Origin: Catellatospora citrea
GTDB lineage: Bacteria > Actinomycetota > Actinomycetes > Mycobacteriales > Micromonosporaceae
Reading direction: 5' to 3'
Assembly: GCF_003610235.1 (NCBI RefSeq)
Contig: NZ_RAPR01000001.1
Span: 4,340,001-4,404,000 of the forward strand
DNA length: 64,000 nt
Shown here: positions 56,588 through 64,000 of the stretch, in pieces
Layout: each line of letters opens with the position of its first letter
Numbering within the stretch: position 1 is the first letter of the stretch
Notes under the pieces: model-generated
What the model was told of the DNA's origin: nothing
Database searches by the model: none
Seen by the model: the letters and a program-made list of their open reading frames with translations, nothing else
Made by a program: the position numbers and the translations under genes

Positions 56588-57415
56588 GTGCCGTCACAGT
56601 TCGCCGCGTACCTGAGGGTCTACGAGCCGCTCACCGCGTTCGCGCCGGAACGTGAGCGATTCTGGCGCCGCTACGTCGACGAGGGGCGCGCTGTAGGCGT
56701 GTCCGACGGGCCCGGCCGCCAGCGGGCGACCGTGCTCGAAGCGCTCGGCGCGGGCTGGTCGCGGCTGCCGGACCTGCCCGATGAGGCGTACGTCATGCAG
56801 GGCCTGACCGGGCAGACCGAGGTGACCCTGGTCTGCCCCTGGAACCTGCGGGTCCGGGTGGCCGAGGCGGCGCTGCAGGCGCGCGACGGGGTGCCCCAGG
56901 TGCTGGCCGACGCGTTCGTGCCGCCGGTGCTGGTGGATCTGGCGCAGACCGTGGTCGAGCAGACCCGGGCCGAGGACCGCATGCACGAGCAGGTCGCCAC
57001 GTGGGGCGTGCCGCTGCGCTGGTTCGTGCTGGTCTCCCCGGCGGAGCGCGACCTGGTGCTGGAACCGACCCGACGGGTGCTGCGCTACCGCACCGAGATC
57101 GGCAAGGCCCGCCAGCGGGCCCACAAGGGGCTGCGCGTGCTGCGCCGGACCCTGGGCGACGTGCCCATCACCGACTCGCTGCGGGAGACCGCCCGCTGGC
57201 TGGAGTCGTTCCACCCCGGCTCGGTGGTGGAGCTGGACTACGGCGGTCTGACCGGCCTGCTTCCCGAGGAGGCGCTGCGCGACGACGACTCGGTCGAGCT
57301 GGTCGCCACGGGTCTGGCCGGGCTGGAGCGCGAGGACGGCGACGCCGCCACGGCGGCGTACGAGCAGCTCGTGCAGCGGTGGCGGGCGATCCAGCTGATG
57401 GAGCGAAGCAACTGA
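56588..57415 (+). CDS. Conserved actinobacterial protein of unknown function
   Basis: 275 residues starting MPSQFAAYLRVYEPLTAFAP. I recall similar proteins near bldC in other actinomycetes but no defined function. Features: no signal peptide or membrane segment; basic helix near 170-185 (RYRTEIGKARQRAHKGLRVL); acidic C-terminal half. GTG start with GGGAGG upstream. Divergent from vdh. Confidence 0.72.
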   Translation: MPSQFAAYLRVYEPLTAFAPERERFWRRYVDEGRAVGVSDGPGRQRATVLEALGAGWSRLPDLPDEAYVMQGLTGQTEVTLVCPWNLRVRVAEAALQARDGVPQVLADAFVPPVLVDLAQTVVEQTRAEDRMHEQVATWGVPLRWFVLVSPAERDLVLEPTRRVLRYRTEIGKARQRAHKGLRVLRRTLGDVPITDSLRETARWLESFHPGSVVELDYGGLTGLLPEEALRDDDSVELVATGLAGLEREDGDAATAAYEQLVQRWRAIQLMERSN

Positions 57416-57632
57416 CGGTAAGTAGTTTTCGAGTGACGTGCAGTGATCGAAAGCTATGAAATTACTGTCTTCATCCGCTAAAAGCAGACATGTCGTTCAT
57501 TCATCATCCGTCCATCCACGGACCTTCACCCGTTCGGCCCATGTCGGACATCGGGGACTAGCCGGACTATGGGTAGCGCGTTGGCCGGCGGGACCCCGGC
57601 CTACGTCTATAGGTACTTGTGGAGGAGACCGC
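57416..57632 (+). promoter_or_regulatory. Leader and promoter region of bldC
   Basis: Bases 57420-57520 are strikingly AT-rich for this genome (AAGCTATGAAATTACTG). A direct CATCATCCGTCCATCC stretch follows, and TATAGG lies 23 bases before the ATG. A GGAGGAG site precedes the start. Promoter elements are plausible but not proven. Confidence 0.4.
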
Positions 57633-57842
57633 ATGGCGTCGCGTACGCACGAACCAGAACCCCTGCTCACCCCGGCAGAGGTCGCATCGATGTTCCGCGT
57701 CGACCCGAAGACGGTGACCCGGTGGGCCAAGGCGGGCAAGCTCAGCGCGATTCGCACGCTGGGTGGCCACCGTCGCTACCGTGAGTCGGAGGTGCGCGCT
57801 CTGCTCCAGGGTCAGATCCCGCACCAGCGTCAGGGCGACTGA
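57633..57842 (+). CDS. bldC: Developmental transcriptional regulator BldC
   Basis: A 69-residue MerR-like winged-helix protein (LLTPAEVASMFRVDPKTVTR, WAKAGKLSAIRTLGGHRRYR), matching BldC in length and sequence. In Streptomyces it binds direct repeats cooperatively and delays development. ATG 57633 with GGAGGAG. A terminator follows. Confidence 0.95.
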   Translation: MASRTHEPEPLLTPAEVASMFRVDPKTVTRWAKAGKLSAIRTLGGHRRYRESEVRALLQGQIPHQRQGD

Positions 57843-57887
57843 GCAGCACAACCGGAGGGCTGACGCCCTCCTACATACCCCCCATGG

Positions 57888-57932
57888 CCAAAGCTCCGCC
57901 CACGCTGCCCCCGCAGCGGGACGGAGCTTTGG
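57888..57932. terminator. Bidirectional terminator after bldC
   Basis: An 11-bp outer stem (CCAAAGCTCCG / CGGAGCTTTGG) enclosing a GC-rich pairing centre, between convergent bldC and the ABC ATPase gene. Confidence 0.8.
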
Positions 57933-57943
57933 TCATTTTCGGG

Positions 57944-58621
57944 TCAGGGGACCAGCGCGCCGTCACGTAGCGTGACGACGCGGTCGGCCATCTCCATCAG
58001 CGCCGCGTCGTGGGTGGCGACCAGCGCGGTCATGCCCCTGGCGTGGACCAGGGCGCGCAGCAGGTCCATGATCTGGCGGCCGGTCTCCGAGTCGAGCTGG
58101 CCGGTCGGCTCGTCCGCGATGAGCAGTTGCGGGTCGTTGGCCAGCGCCCGGGCGACCGCGACGCGCTGCTGCTGGCCGCCGGACAGCTCGTAGGGCCGCT
58201 GGTTGGCGTGCGCGCCGACGCCGACCAGTTCCAGCAGTACCGCCACCCGCTGCTCCCGCTCGGCCGGCGGGACCTTCGCCAGCCGCAGCGGCACGCCGAC
58301 GTTCTCGGCCGCGGACAGGATCGGCACCAGCCCGAACGACTGGAACACGAACCCGACCACGTCGCGGCGCAGGGTCACCAGTTGCTGCTCGGCCGCGGAG
58401 GTGACCTCCTGCCCACCGATGAAGACCTTGCCCGAGGTGGGCCGGTCCAGCCCGCCGATGATGTTGAGCAGTGTCGTCTTGCCCGCGCCGGAGCGGCCGC
58501 GGACCGCCACCAGCTCGCCGCGCCCGGCGGTGAACGACACATCGCGCACCGCGTGCACGACCTTGCCGCCCTGGCCGAAGTCACGGCAAATGTTCTCCAC
58601 CCTGACCAGCTCGTCAGCCAC
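57944..58621 (-). CDS. ABC transporter ATPase, LolD/MacB type
   Basis: About 225 residues from GTG 58621 (an ATG five codons upstream is possible). Walker A GRSGAGKTT, Q-loop FVFQSFGL, signature [16 protein letters not shown], Walker B LLIADEPTGQLDS, H-loop VATHD. Last gene of a minus-strand operon with another ATPase and two FtsX-like permeases; it overlaps the upstream ATPase gene by 8 bases. Confidence 0.92.
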   Translation of the reverse strand: MADELVRVENICRDFGQGGKVVHAVRDVSFTAGRGELVAVRGRSGAGKTTLLNIIGGLDRPTSGKVFIGGQEVTSAAEQQLVTLRRDVVGFVFQSFGLVPILSAAENVGVPLRLAKVPPAEREQRVAVLLELVGVGAHANQRPYELSGGQQQRVAVARALANDPQLLIADEPTGQLDSETGRQIMDLLRALVHARGMTALVATHDAALMEMADRVVTLRDGALVP

Positions 58622-59573
58622 GGCGCACCTCCACATGGTCGGACTCCAGGTTCAGCTTCACCCGGTCCTTGAGTTCCAGTTCCTGCACGAACGACGACGG
58701 CAACTGCATCCGGCCCGCCCGGTCCAGCACCGCGTACTCCTCGCTGACCAGCTCCGTGCCACCGTCGGCGGTGGCCCGCGCGCTGCGGCGCACCTCCGAG
58801 GCCAACCGCCCGTCACGGATGGCCACGGTACGGCGCACCTGCGTGGACACGTTCGGGTCGTGGGTCACCACCACCACGGTCACGCCCAGCTCGGCGTTGA
58901 TGGTCTGCAACGCGGTGAACACGTCCGCCGCCGTCGACTCGTCCAGCTCACCGGTCGGCTCGTCGGCGAACAGCACCTCGGGGTCGTTGGCCACCGCCAA
59001 AGCCACCGCGACACGCTGCTGCTCACCACCGGACATCTGATCCGGCCGCCGGTCCGCGCAGTACCCGACCCCGACCATCTCCAGCAGCTCATACGCCCGC
59101 TGCCGGGCCGCCCGCCCGGACCGCGTGCCCGCCAGCTTCATCGGGGTGAGCACGTTCTCCAGCGCGGTCAGATACGGCAGCAGGTTGCGGCCGGTCTGCT
59201 GCCACACGAACCCGACCATGCGCCGCCGGTACGACAGCCGCCGCCCCGCCTTCATGGTGAGCAGGTCGTAGTCACCCACCCGGGCGATGCCCGCCGTCGG
59301 CACGTCCAGCCCGGACAGGATGTTCAGCAGCGTCGACTTGCCCGAGCCCGACGCGCCGACGATGGCCAGCAGCTCACCGCGGTCCACCACCAGGTCCAGG
59401 CCCTGCAGCGCGACCACCTCGACGCCCTCGGTCTTGTAGATGCGCACCAGCCCGTCGCAGACCAGGTGCCCGCGCAGCCGATCCGCACCACCGGCCCGGT
59501 CCGCGGCCCGCTGCGCAGCACGTGCCTGCAGCGTGGCCAGATCCGGCGGGGTCATCTCATTCGTCGTCGACAT
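58614..59573 (-). CDS. ABC transporter ATPase with a C-terminal AbrB-like hairpin
   Basis: 319 residues. Walker A GASGSGKST, Q-loop FVWQQTGRNLL, signature QMSGGEQQRVAVALAV, Walker B VLFADEPTGELDE, H-loop VVTHD. After residue about 275 it has an extra segment, AVLDRAGRMQLPSSFVQEL followed by LKDRVKLNLESDHVEVRRG, with the aGR-x-LP pattern of AbrB/SpoVT swapped-hairpin domains. Its start shares one base with the stop of the permease gene. Confidence 0.88.
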   Translation of the reverse strand: MSTTNEMTPPDLATLQARAAQRAADRAGGADRLRGHLVCDGLVRIYKTEGVEVVALQGLDLVVDRGELLAIVGASGSGKSTLLNILSGLDVPTAGIARVGDYDLLTMKAGRRLSYRRRMVGFVWQQTGRNLLPYLTALENVLTPMKLAGTRSGRAARQRAYELLEMVGVGYCADRRPDQMSGGEQQRVAVALAVANDPEVLFADEPTGELDESTAADVFTALQTINAELGVTVVVVTHDPNVSTQVRRTVAIRDGRLASEVRRSARATADGGTELVSEEYAVLDRAGRMQLPSSFVQELELKDRVKLNLESDHVEVRRG

Positions 59574-62227
59574 CAGCTCTCTCCCGCGTCGAAGGAACCA
59601 AGCCGCAGCACCTCACCGAGGCGCAACCGGCGGTTGAACAGGGTCTCCACCGCAAGCGCGGTCAACATACCCACCAGCACCAGCGCCAACGAGGCGCCGA
59701 TGACCAGCGGGTCGAACGTGACGCCCACCGTCAGACCGTCGGTGAACGTCGACAGGCCCAGCGCCGGAGCGATCAGATGCGGCACCGCCATACCCACCAC
59801 CGCGCCGGTCAGCACCGCGACGGTCACCACCGGCATCAGCTCCACCAGCAGCAGGCGGCGGCCCTGACCCCGGGACAGGCCCATCGTCCGCAGCCGGGAC
59901 AGCACCGTGCCCCGACCCCGCGCCCCGGCGACCACCGCGAAGGCGATGGCCAGCAGCGCCAGCGCCACACCGGCGCCCGCGCCGATGCCGTACGCGAAGC
60001 TGACCACCGCGTTGATGCTCGACTCGTCCAGCTCCGCGCGGGCCTGCTCCCAGGTCGTCACCTCGGTGACCGACTCGTAGGCGCGGGGCCGGAAGCCCTC
60101 GCTGGCCCAGCGCTCCTGGCCCGCGTCGCCGACCTTGCGCACCTGCTCCGGGTCGGGGTGGCCGGCCAGCAGGAACCCGTTCGGGTTGAGCGCCTGCTGT
60201 GCCTCGGCCGGGACGGCCTGCCACGGCACGACGACGAAGTTCGACGCGCCGTTGGCGATCGGCGGGAAGCCGTCCACCACCGCCGCGACGCGGAAGTCGT
60301 AGTTCCGGCCGCGTAGCGAGACGGTGCCGTGGTCGGTGCCCAGCTGCTTGGCGACGCCCGGGGAGACCAGCGCGGGCACCGGCGAGCCGGGCACGGCGTC
60401 GGTGAACACCTTCGGTGGCGTGATGTCGACATCCGAGGCGGCGAGCACCCGCGCGTACGCCTGCCCGTCGAGCACCAGCGCGTACACCGAGCCGAGCCGC
60501 TTCTGGTCGACCACCAGGTCGCTGGCCCCGTCGGCCATGTACTGGGTGACCGCCTCGACGCCGGGCACCGCGGCCAGTTCGGTCTGGGTCTTCTCGTCGA
60601 AGTAGTAGCCGTCGACCTTCATGTCGGCGGCCATGTGCAGGTCGGTGGACCGGTCGCGGCCCTCGTCGATGGTGCCCGCCACCGCCACGCTGAACACCGC
60701 CGTGCTGACCGCGACGACGAGCACCGCGACCGGCCCGATGACCGCGCCGGCGGTGCGTCCCGCCCGGGACAGGCCGAGGAAGTTCACCGCGCCGCGACCA
60801 CGGGCGGACAGCCTGCCCAGCCGGCCCACCACCGGCGGCACCAGCCGCACCATCGCCACCGCCGCACCGGCGGCCAGCAGCGCCGGCACCGCGGCCAGAT
60901 AGACGTCCACGCCGTCCGCGCCGCTGAGCCCGCGTTCGCGCAGCAGCCACACGCCCAGCCCGGCCAGCACCAGCAGGCTCAGCTCGGCGGTCCGCCGCTT
61001 CAGGCCCACCCGGGCCACGGCCATGTCCGAGCGCTCACCCGAGAACGACGCGTCGTACGCCGTCCGCATGGTCATCACCGGCACGGCCAGCGCCGCCAAC
61101 GCGGTGAACACGGCCAGGATCGGCCAGGTGAGTGCGGGCCGCCCCGGCACCACCGCGCCGAGCAGCCCGCCGACCACCGCCGCGGGGATCACCAGCAGTG
61201 ATTCGAACAGGGTGTACGAGCCGATGGTCACGATGGCCCCGCCCCGCGCCCGCAGCAGCGCGAACTCGGCTCGCCGCCGGGCGACGGCCACCCGGGCCGC
61301 CAGCAGCACCAGCCCGGCCAGCGTGACCAGCGCGCCCACCTGCACGACGGCCAGCAGCGCCGCGCCCGCACGGGCCTGGTCGGCGAACTCCGCCAGCTGG
61401 GAGTCGAGGCTGGTCAGCAGGGAGCTGTTCAGCCCCTGCCGCCGGGCCACGCTGACCGCCTCCACCACGTCGGGCAGCACGCCCATGTCGAGCTTCGCCG
61501 TGTCGATCCGGTAGCGCCACTCGTAGATGATGTCGACGAGGTCCGTCAGCTGCTCGAGACCCGGCTCGTCGGAGAAGACCACCGCCCGCCACGGGTCGCC
61601 GTCGTCGTTGGGCAGGTACGCCCGCAGCGCGTAGGGCACCGGCTCCCAGTACGTGCCGTTCTCGTCGTGCGGCCTGACGATGCCGACGACCTTCATCGGC
61701 ACCAGGTCGTTGAACTTGAAGGTGCTGCCGACCCGCTGCCCCAGCTTGTCGGCGTTCCACTCGGTGAGCACCACCTCGACCGGCCCCTTGTCCGGCTGCG
61801 TGGCCGGGAAGCGGCCCTCCACCAGGTCGGCCTCCTCCTGCAGCCCGCTGCCGGCCCGGACGCTGAACCGCACCCCGTCCCGCTTGGCCGGCAGGCCGGT
61901 GCCGGTCACCCAGGACTCGTCGAGCGTGGTCGTCACCGCCCACCAGGACGCCCCGATCCGCTCCCGCAGCGCGGGATAGAACAGCTCCTGCTGGTCCACC
62001 ATCCGGGGCCCGGGCCGCCAGTTGTCGCCCAGCTCCTTGACCCCGCGGTAGGTGAGGTCCCGGGCCGTATAGGACAGCTGGGAGATGTCATTGCGCAGGC
62101 CCGCGTCGGTGAGCCGGTTCGCCATCCGGGGTGCGCCGACCACCAGGATCCCGGCCAGCAGGGTCAGCGTGCCGAGCAGTGCCAGCGGCCCGGCCGTGGC
62201 CCGTACCCGGGCAATCCAACGTTTCAC
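59573..62227 (-). CDS. Large FtsX-like ABC permease
   Basis: 884 residues: N-terminal membrane segment (LALLGTLTLLAGILVVGAPR), a first extracytoplasmic domain (about 35-270), four membrane segments with FtsX signature (ALLAVVQVGALVTLAGLVLL, AEFALLRARGGAIVTIGSYT), a second extracytoplasmic domain (about 520-730), and a last FtsX triple (LSRLRTMGLSRGQGRRLLLV). The two-FtsX layout is common in actinobacterial exporters. The GTG start overlaps the stop of the upstream permease (GTGA). Confidence 0.88.
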   Translation of the reverse strand: MKRWIARVRATAGPLALLGTLTLLAGILVVGAPRMANRLTDAGLRNDISQLSYTARDLTYRGVKELGDNWRPGPRMVDQQELFYPALRERIGASWWAVTTTLDESWVTGTGLPAKRDGVRFSVRAGSGLQEEADLVEGRFPATQPDKGPVEVVLTEWNADKLGQRVGSTFKFNDLVPMKVVGIVRPHDENGTYWEPVPYALRAYLPNDDGDPWRAVVFSDEPGLEQLTDLVDIIYEWRYRIDTAKLDMGVLPDVVEAVSVARRQGLNSSLLTSLDSQLAEFADQARAGAALLAVVQVGALVTLAGLVLLAARVAVARRRAEFALLRARGGAIVTIGSYTLFESLLVIPAAVVGGLLGAVVPGRPALTWPILAVFTALAALAVPVMTMRTAYDASFSGERSDMAVARVGLKRRTAELSLLVLAGLGVWLLRERGLSGADGVDVYLAAVPALLAAGAAVAMVRLVPPVVGRLGRLSARGRGAVNFLGLSRAGRTAGAVIGPVAVLVVAVSTAVFSVAVAGTIDEGRDRSTDLHMAADMKVDGYYFDEKTQTELAAVPGVEAVTQYMADGASDLVVDQKRLGSVYALVLDGQAYARVLAASDVDITPPKVFTDAVPGSPVPALVSPGVAKQLGTDHGTVSLRGRNYDFRVAAVVDGFPPIANGASNFVVVPWQAVPAEAQQALNPNGFLLAGHPDPEQVRKVGDAGQERWASEGFRPRAYESVTEVTTWEQARAELDESSINAVVSFAYGIGAGAGVALALLAIAFAVVAGARGRGTVLSRLRTMGLSRGQGRRLLLVELMPVVTVAVLTGAVVGMAVPHLIAPALGLSTFTDGLTVGVTFDPLVIGASLALVLVGMLTALAVETLFNRRLRLGEVLRLGSFDAGES

Positions 62228-64000
62228 CGGTCAGCTCCGATCCGCAGCTGGGCCGCGGCCAGCCGCTGCCGCATCGTGGTGGCCACCAGCCCGGCCATCA
62301 CCAGGGTGAGGGCGAGCAGGACGGCAGCCGTGCCCAGTACGGGCAGCCAGTCCGTCGTGGTGAGCGCGGGCGGCACCGGACGGCTCGCGCTCGGGGTGAG
62401 GATGACGAGTGGGCCGGTCGTCCGGGCGACCAGGAGGCCCACCAGCAGGCCGACCGCCACGCCCAGCCCGGCCAGGAACGCCTGCTCGATCATCAGAGCG
62501 CGGGCGAGCAGGCGCGGGGTGGCCCCGAGCGTGTTCAGCACGGCGAGCTCGGCCACGCGCCGCCGGGCGGTGGCCCGCACGTCGACGGCCACGCCGACCA
62601 GGGCCAGTCCGATCGCGCCGAGCGCGGCGATGAACAGGGCGATCCGGGCGCCGACGCCGAACGGGTCGTCCGCGGCGTGTACGGCCAGCGCCTGCCGATC
62701 GATCACCTGCAGGTTGGGCAGCGGGGCTGCCGCGGCGGCGACCTGCGCGTGCGTCGCCGGGTCGGTCTGCACCCACCATTCGGTGACGCTGGGCGGCCGC
62801 CAGCCGGTCTGCTGGAGCTGGGTGCTCAGTGCGGGCATGTCGAGCAGCAGCGCGGCCTGGTCCACGTCACCGGACAGCGCGGTGAGCTGCCCGACGATGT
62901 GCACGTCGGTCGGGCTGCCCCACAGCGGGATGGTCAGTTTCGCACCGACCTCGGTGTGCAGCGACGCCAGCGCCTCGGCGGTGGCCAGCGCCGGGACGAC
63001 GACCGGGGTGGCCTGCTGGCGCAGCGTGAACGAGTAGCGCGGGTACTCGCCGGGGGAGCCGAAGCTCATCAGCTCGACCCGGGCGGCGTTGCCCTTGATC
63101 GACGTCTGCACGGTCGAGGTGGTGGCGGGCAGGCCCCAGCCGGCGCCGCCGGCGCCGTCGAAGTTCAGCGGCGTCGCCGCGCCGTCCGCGCCGACCGTCG
63201 CGACGTCGCTGAGCTGCCACGTGATCGGCGCGCCCAGCAGCATGTCCTGCCCCTCCACGGCAAAGCCGGTCAGCCGCATCCCCGCGGTGCGCGGCACCGG
63301 GACCTCGAAGGCGCGGGCGTCCGTGCCGGTCCCGCCGGACAGCGGCACCCGGTGGACGGCGCCGTGCACGTCGGTGAGCAGCGCAATGGTGGCCTCGCGG
63401 GGCTGGGCGATGAAGTCCCAGGTCACCTTGGTCTCGGGGTCCACCGCGGTCACCCGTACGGAACCGCGCAGTGCCGTGGTGCCGGCCGGCAGCTCCAGGC
63501 CCGGCTGTTGGCGGCGCTCCGCGGCCGTGGCGGCCAGCAGCGCGCGCGCGTCACCGAGGTCGTCCCGCAGCCGCAGCACGTCGCCGGCGGCCGCGCTGTC
63601 GAGCGCGAGCACGGTGGTCGGCGTGGCCTTCTCGCCGGTGTCCATCCGGGTCCGCCAGGCCGGCAGGGCCGAGACGGCGCCGGGCAGTCCCGTGACCTGG
63701 TCCACCCGCATCGGGGGCACCGACCAGGCGGTCTCGACCAGTCGCAGGTCCGCTCCGGTGGTGTGGTCCGCCTGGTCGATCTGCGACTGCCGGGCGGTCG
63801 CGGCGAGCGTCCAGGCCAGCGTGCTGACCGCGACGCTCAGCGCCAGCAGGAGCACCGGGCCGGCGTGCGGGCGGCGCCCGGCCTGCCAGACGCCCAGCTG
63901 CGCGGCGAACCACGGGCGGCGGTCGACCAGCCGCTCCAGCAGCCTGGTCAGCGGCGGGAGCAGGCGCAGCGCGAGCACCGCGCCCGCGAGCACACCGAGC
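62224..64000 (-). CDS. FtsX-like ABC permease (5' end outside window)
   Basis: At least 590 residues in frame to the window edge; the start is missing. It has membrane segments (VLAGAVLALRLLPP; AGPVLLLALSVAVSTLAWTL), an extracytoplasmic domain, and a C-terminal FtsX triple (ARRRVAELAVLNTLGATPRL). With the second permease it would form a heterodimer powered by the two ATPases. Substrate unknown. Confidence 0.85.
   Translation of the reverse strand, partial: LGVLAGAVLALRLLPPLTRLLERLVDRRPWFAAQLGVWQAGRRPHAGPVLLLALSVAVSTLAWTLAATARQSQIDQADHTTGADLRLVETAWSVPPMRVDQVTGLPGAVSALPAWRTRMDTGEKATPTTVLALDSAAAGDVLRLRDDLGDARALLAATAAERRQQPGLELPAGTTALRGSVRVTAVDPETKVTWDFIAQPREATIALLTDVHGAVHRVPLSGGTGTDARAFEVPVPRTAGMRLTGFAVEGQDMLLGAPITWQLSDVATVGADGAATPLNFDGAGGAGWGLPATTSTVQTSIKGNAARVELMSFGSPGEYPRYSFTLRQQATPVVVPALATAEALASLHTEVGAKLTIPLWGSPTDVHIVGQLTALSGDVDQAALLLDMPALSTQLQQTGWRPPSVTEWWVQTDPATHAQVAAAAAPLPNLQVIDRQALAVHAADDPFGVGARIALFIAALGAIGLALVGVAVDVRATARRRVAELAVLNTLGATPRLLARALMIEQAFLAGLGVAVGLLVGLLVARTTGPLVILTPSASRPVPPALTTTDWLPVLGTAAVLLALTLVMAGLVATTMRQRLAAAQLRIGADR

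Overview
The window is a high-GC actinobacterial chromosome segment, most likely from a Micromonosporaceae member. The evidence is strong GC bias with many GTG starts, BldC, a DUF3073 protein, valine dehydrogenase, the purSQL and purF/purM blocks, SigE-type sigma factors, and several families of intergenic palindromes. The family-level assignment is inference. No rRNA, tRNA, CRISPR array, IS element or prophage was seen.

Layout: 0-2.7 kb holds the purA 3' end, a palindrome-flanked nuclease-like gene and purD. 2.9-7.0 kb is a lipid-catabolism set (acyl-CoA synthetase, acyl-CoA dehydrogenase, SCP2 protein) with a TetR regulator; TTAC-N6-GTAA dyads sit at its promoters. 7.1-21.1 kb carries two parallel modules, each with a two-component system, a two-cysteine-repeat lipoprotein, HlyD-like adaptors and a MacB-like ATPase plus permease. 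The first module's histidine kinase is frameshifted. 21.1-30.1 kb is mixed housekeeping: DUF885 peptidase-like protein, EamA transporter, PHP phosphoesterase, prephenate dehydrogenase, and tadA with its partner. 30.1-33.5 kb is a MaoC/FabG/thiolase lipid cluster whose divergent promoter carries a perfect form of the same dyad. 33.5-36.6 kb has a second palindrome-flanked nuclease-like gene, a sigma factor with a membrane partner, and a VapBC pair.

36.6-42.4 kb holds purB, a GDT1-type transporter and the coupled purS-purQ-purL operon. 42.5-47.8 kb has another sigma factor with a membrane partner, two tandem transglycosylase-like proteins lacking the catalytic glutamate, SoxR, and a split transketolase. 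47.9-51.2 kb has purM, purF and a sterol-carrier-like gene. 51.4-57.8 kb has a transmembrane protein with a FUS-like Tyr/Gln/Gly tail, a radical SAM maturase with an overlapping cyclophane-type RiPP precursor, a DUF3073 gene, valine dehydrogenase, a conserved hypothetical gene and bldC. 57.9-64 kb is an ABC exporter set with two ATPases and two large FtsX-like permeases, the last running off the window.

The most unusual signal is that two distant single genes, each joining an AbiEi-like winged helix to a DUF559 (Vsr/PD-(D/E)xK-like) nuclease domain, are each enclosed by their own palindrome family, with the 3' palindrome touching or overlapping the stop codon. The proteins keep the same E-D-E-x-D spacing but the palindromes differ. 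This resembles REP/RAYT organisation and may be an undescribed palindrome-plus-nuclease element. Other dispersed palindromes, including a ~77-nt element with a conserved asymmetric loop and a 52-nt element in three copies, may be solo relatives.
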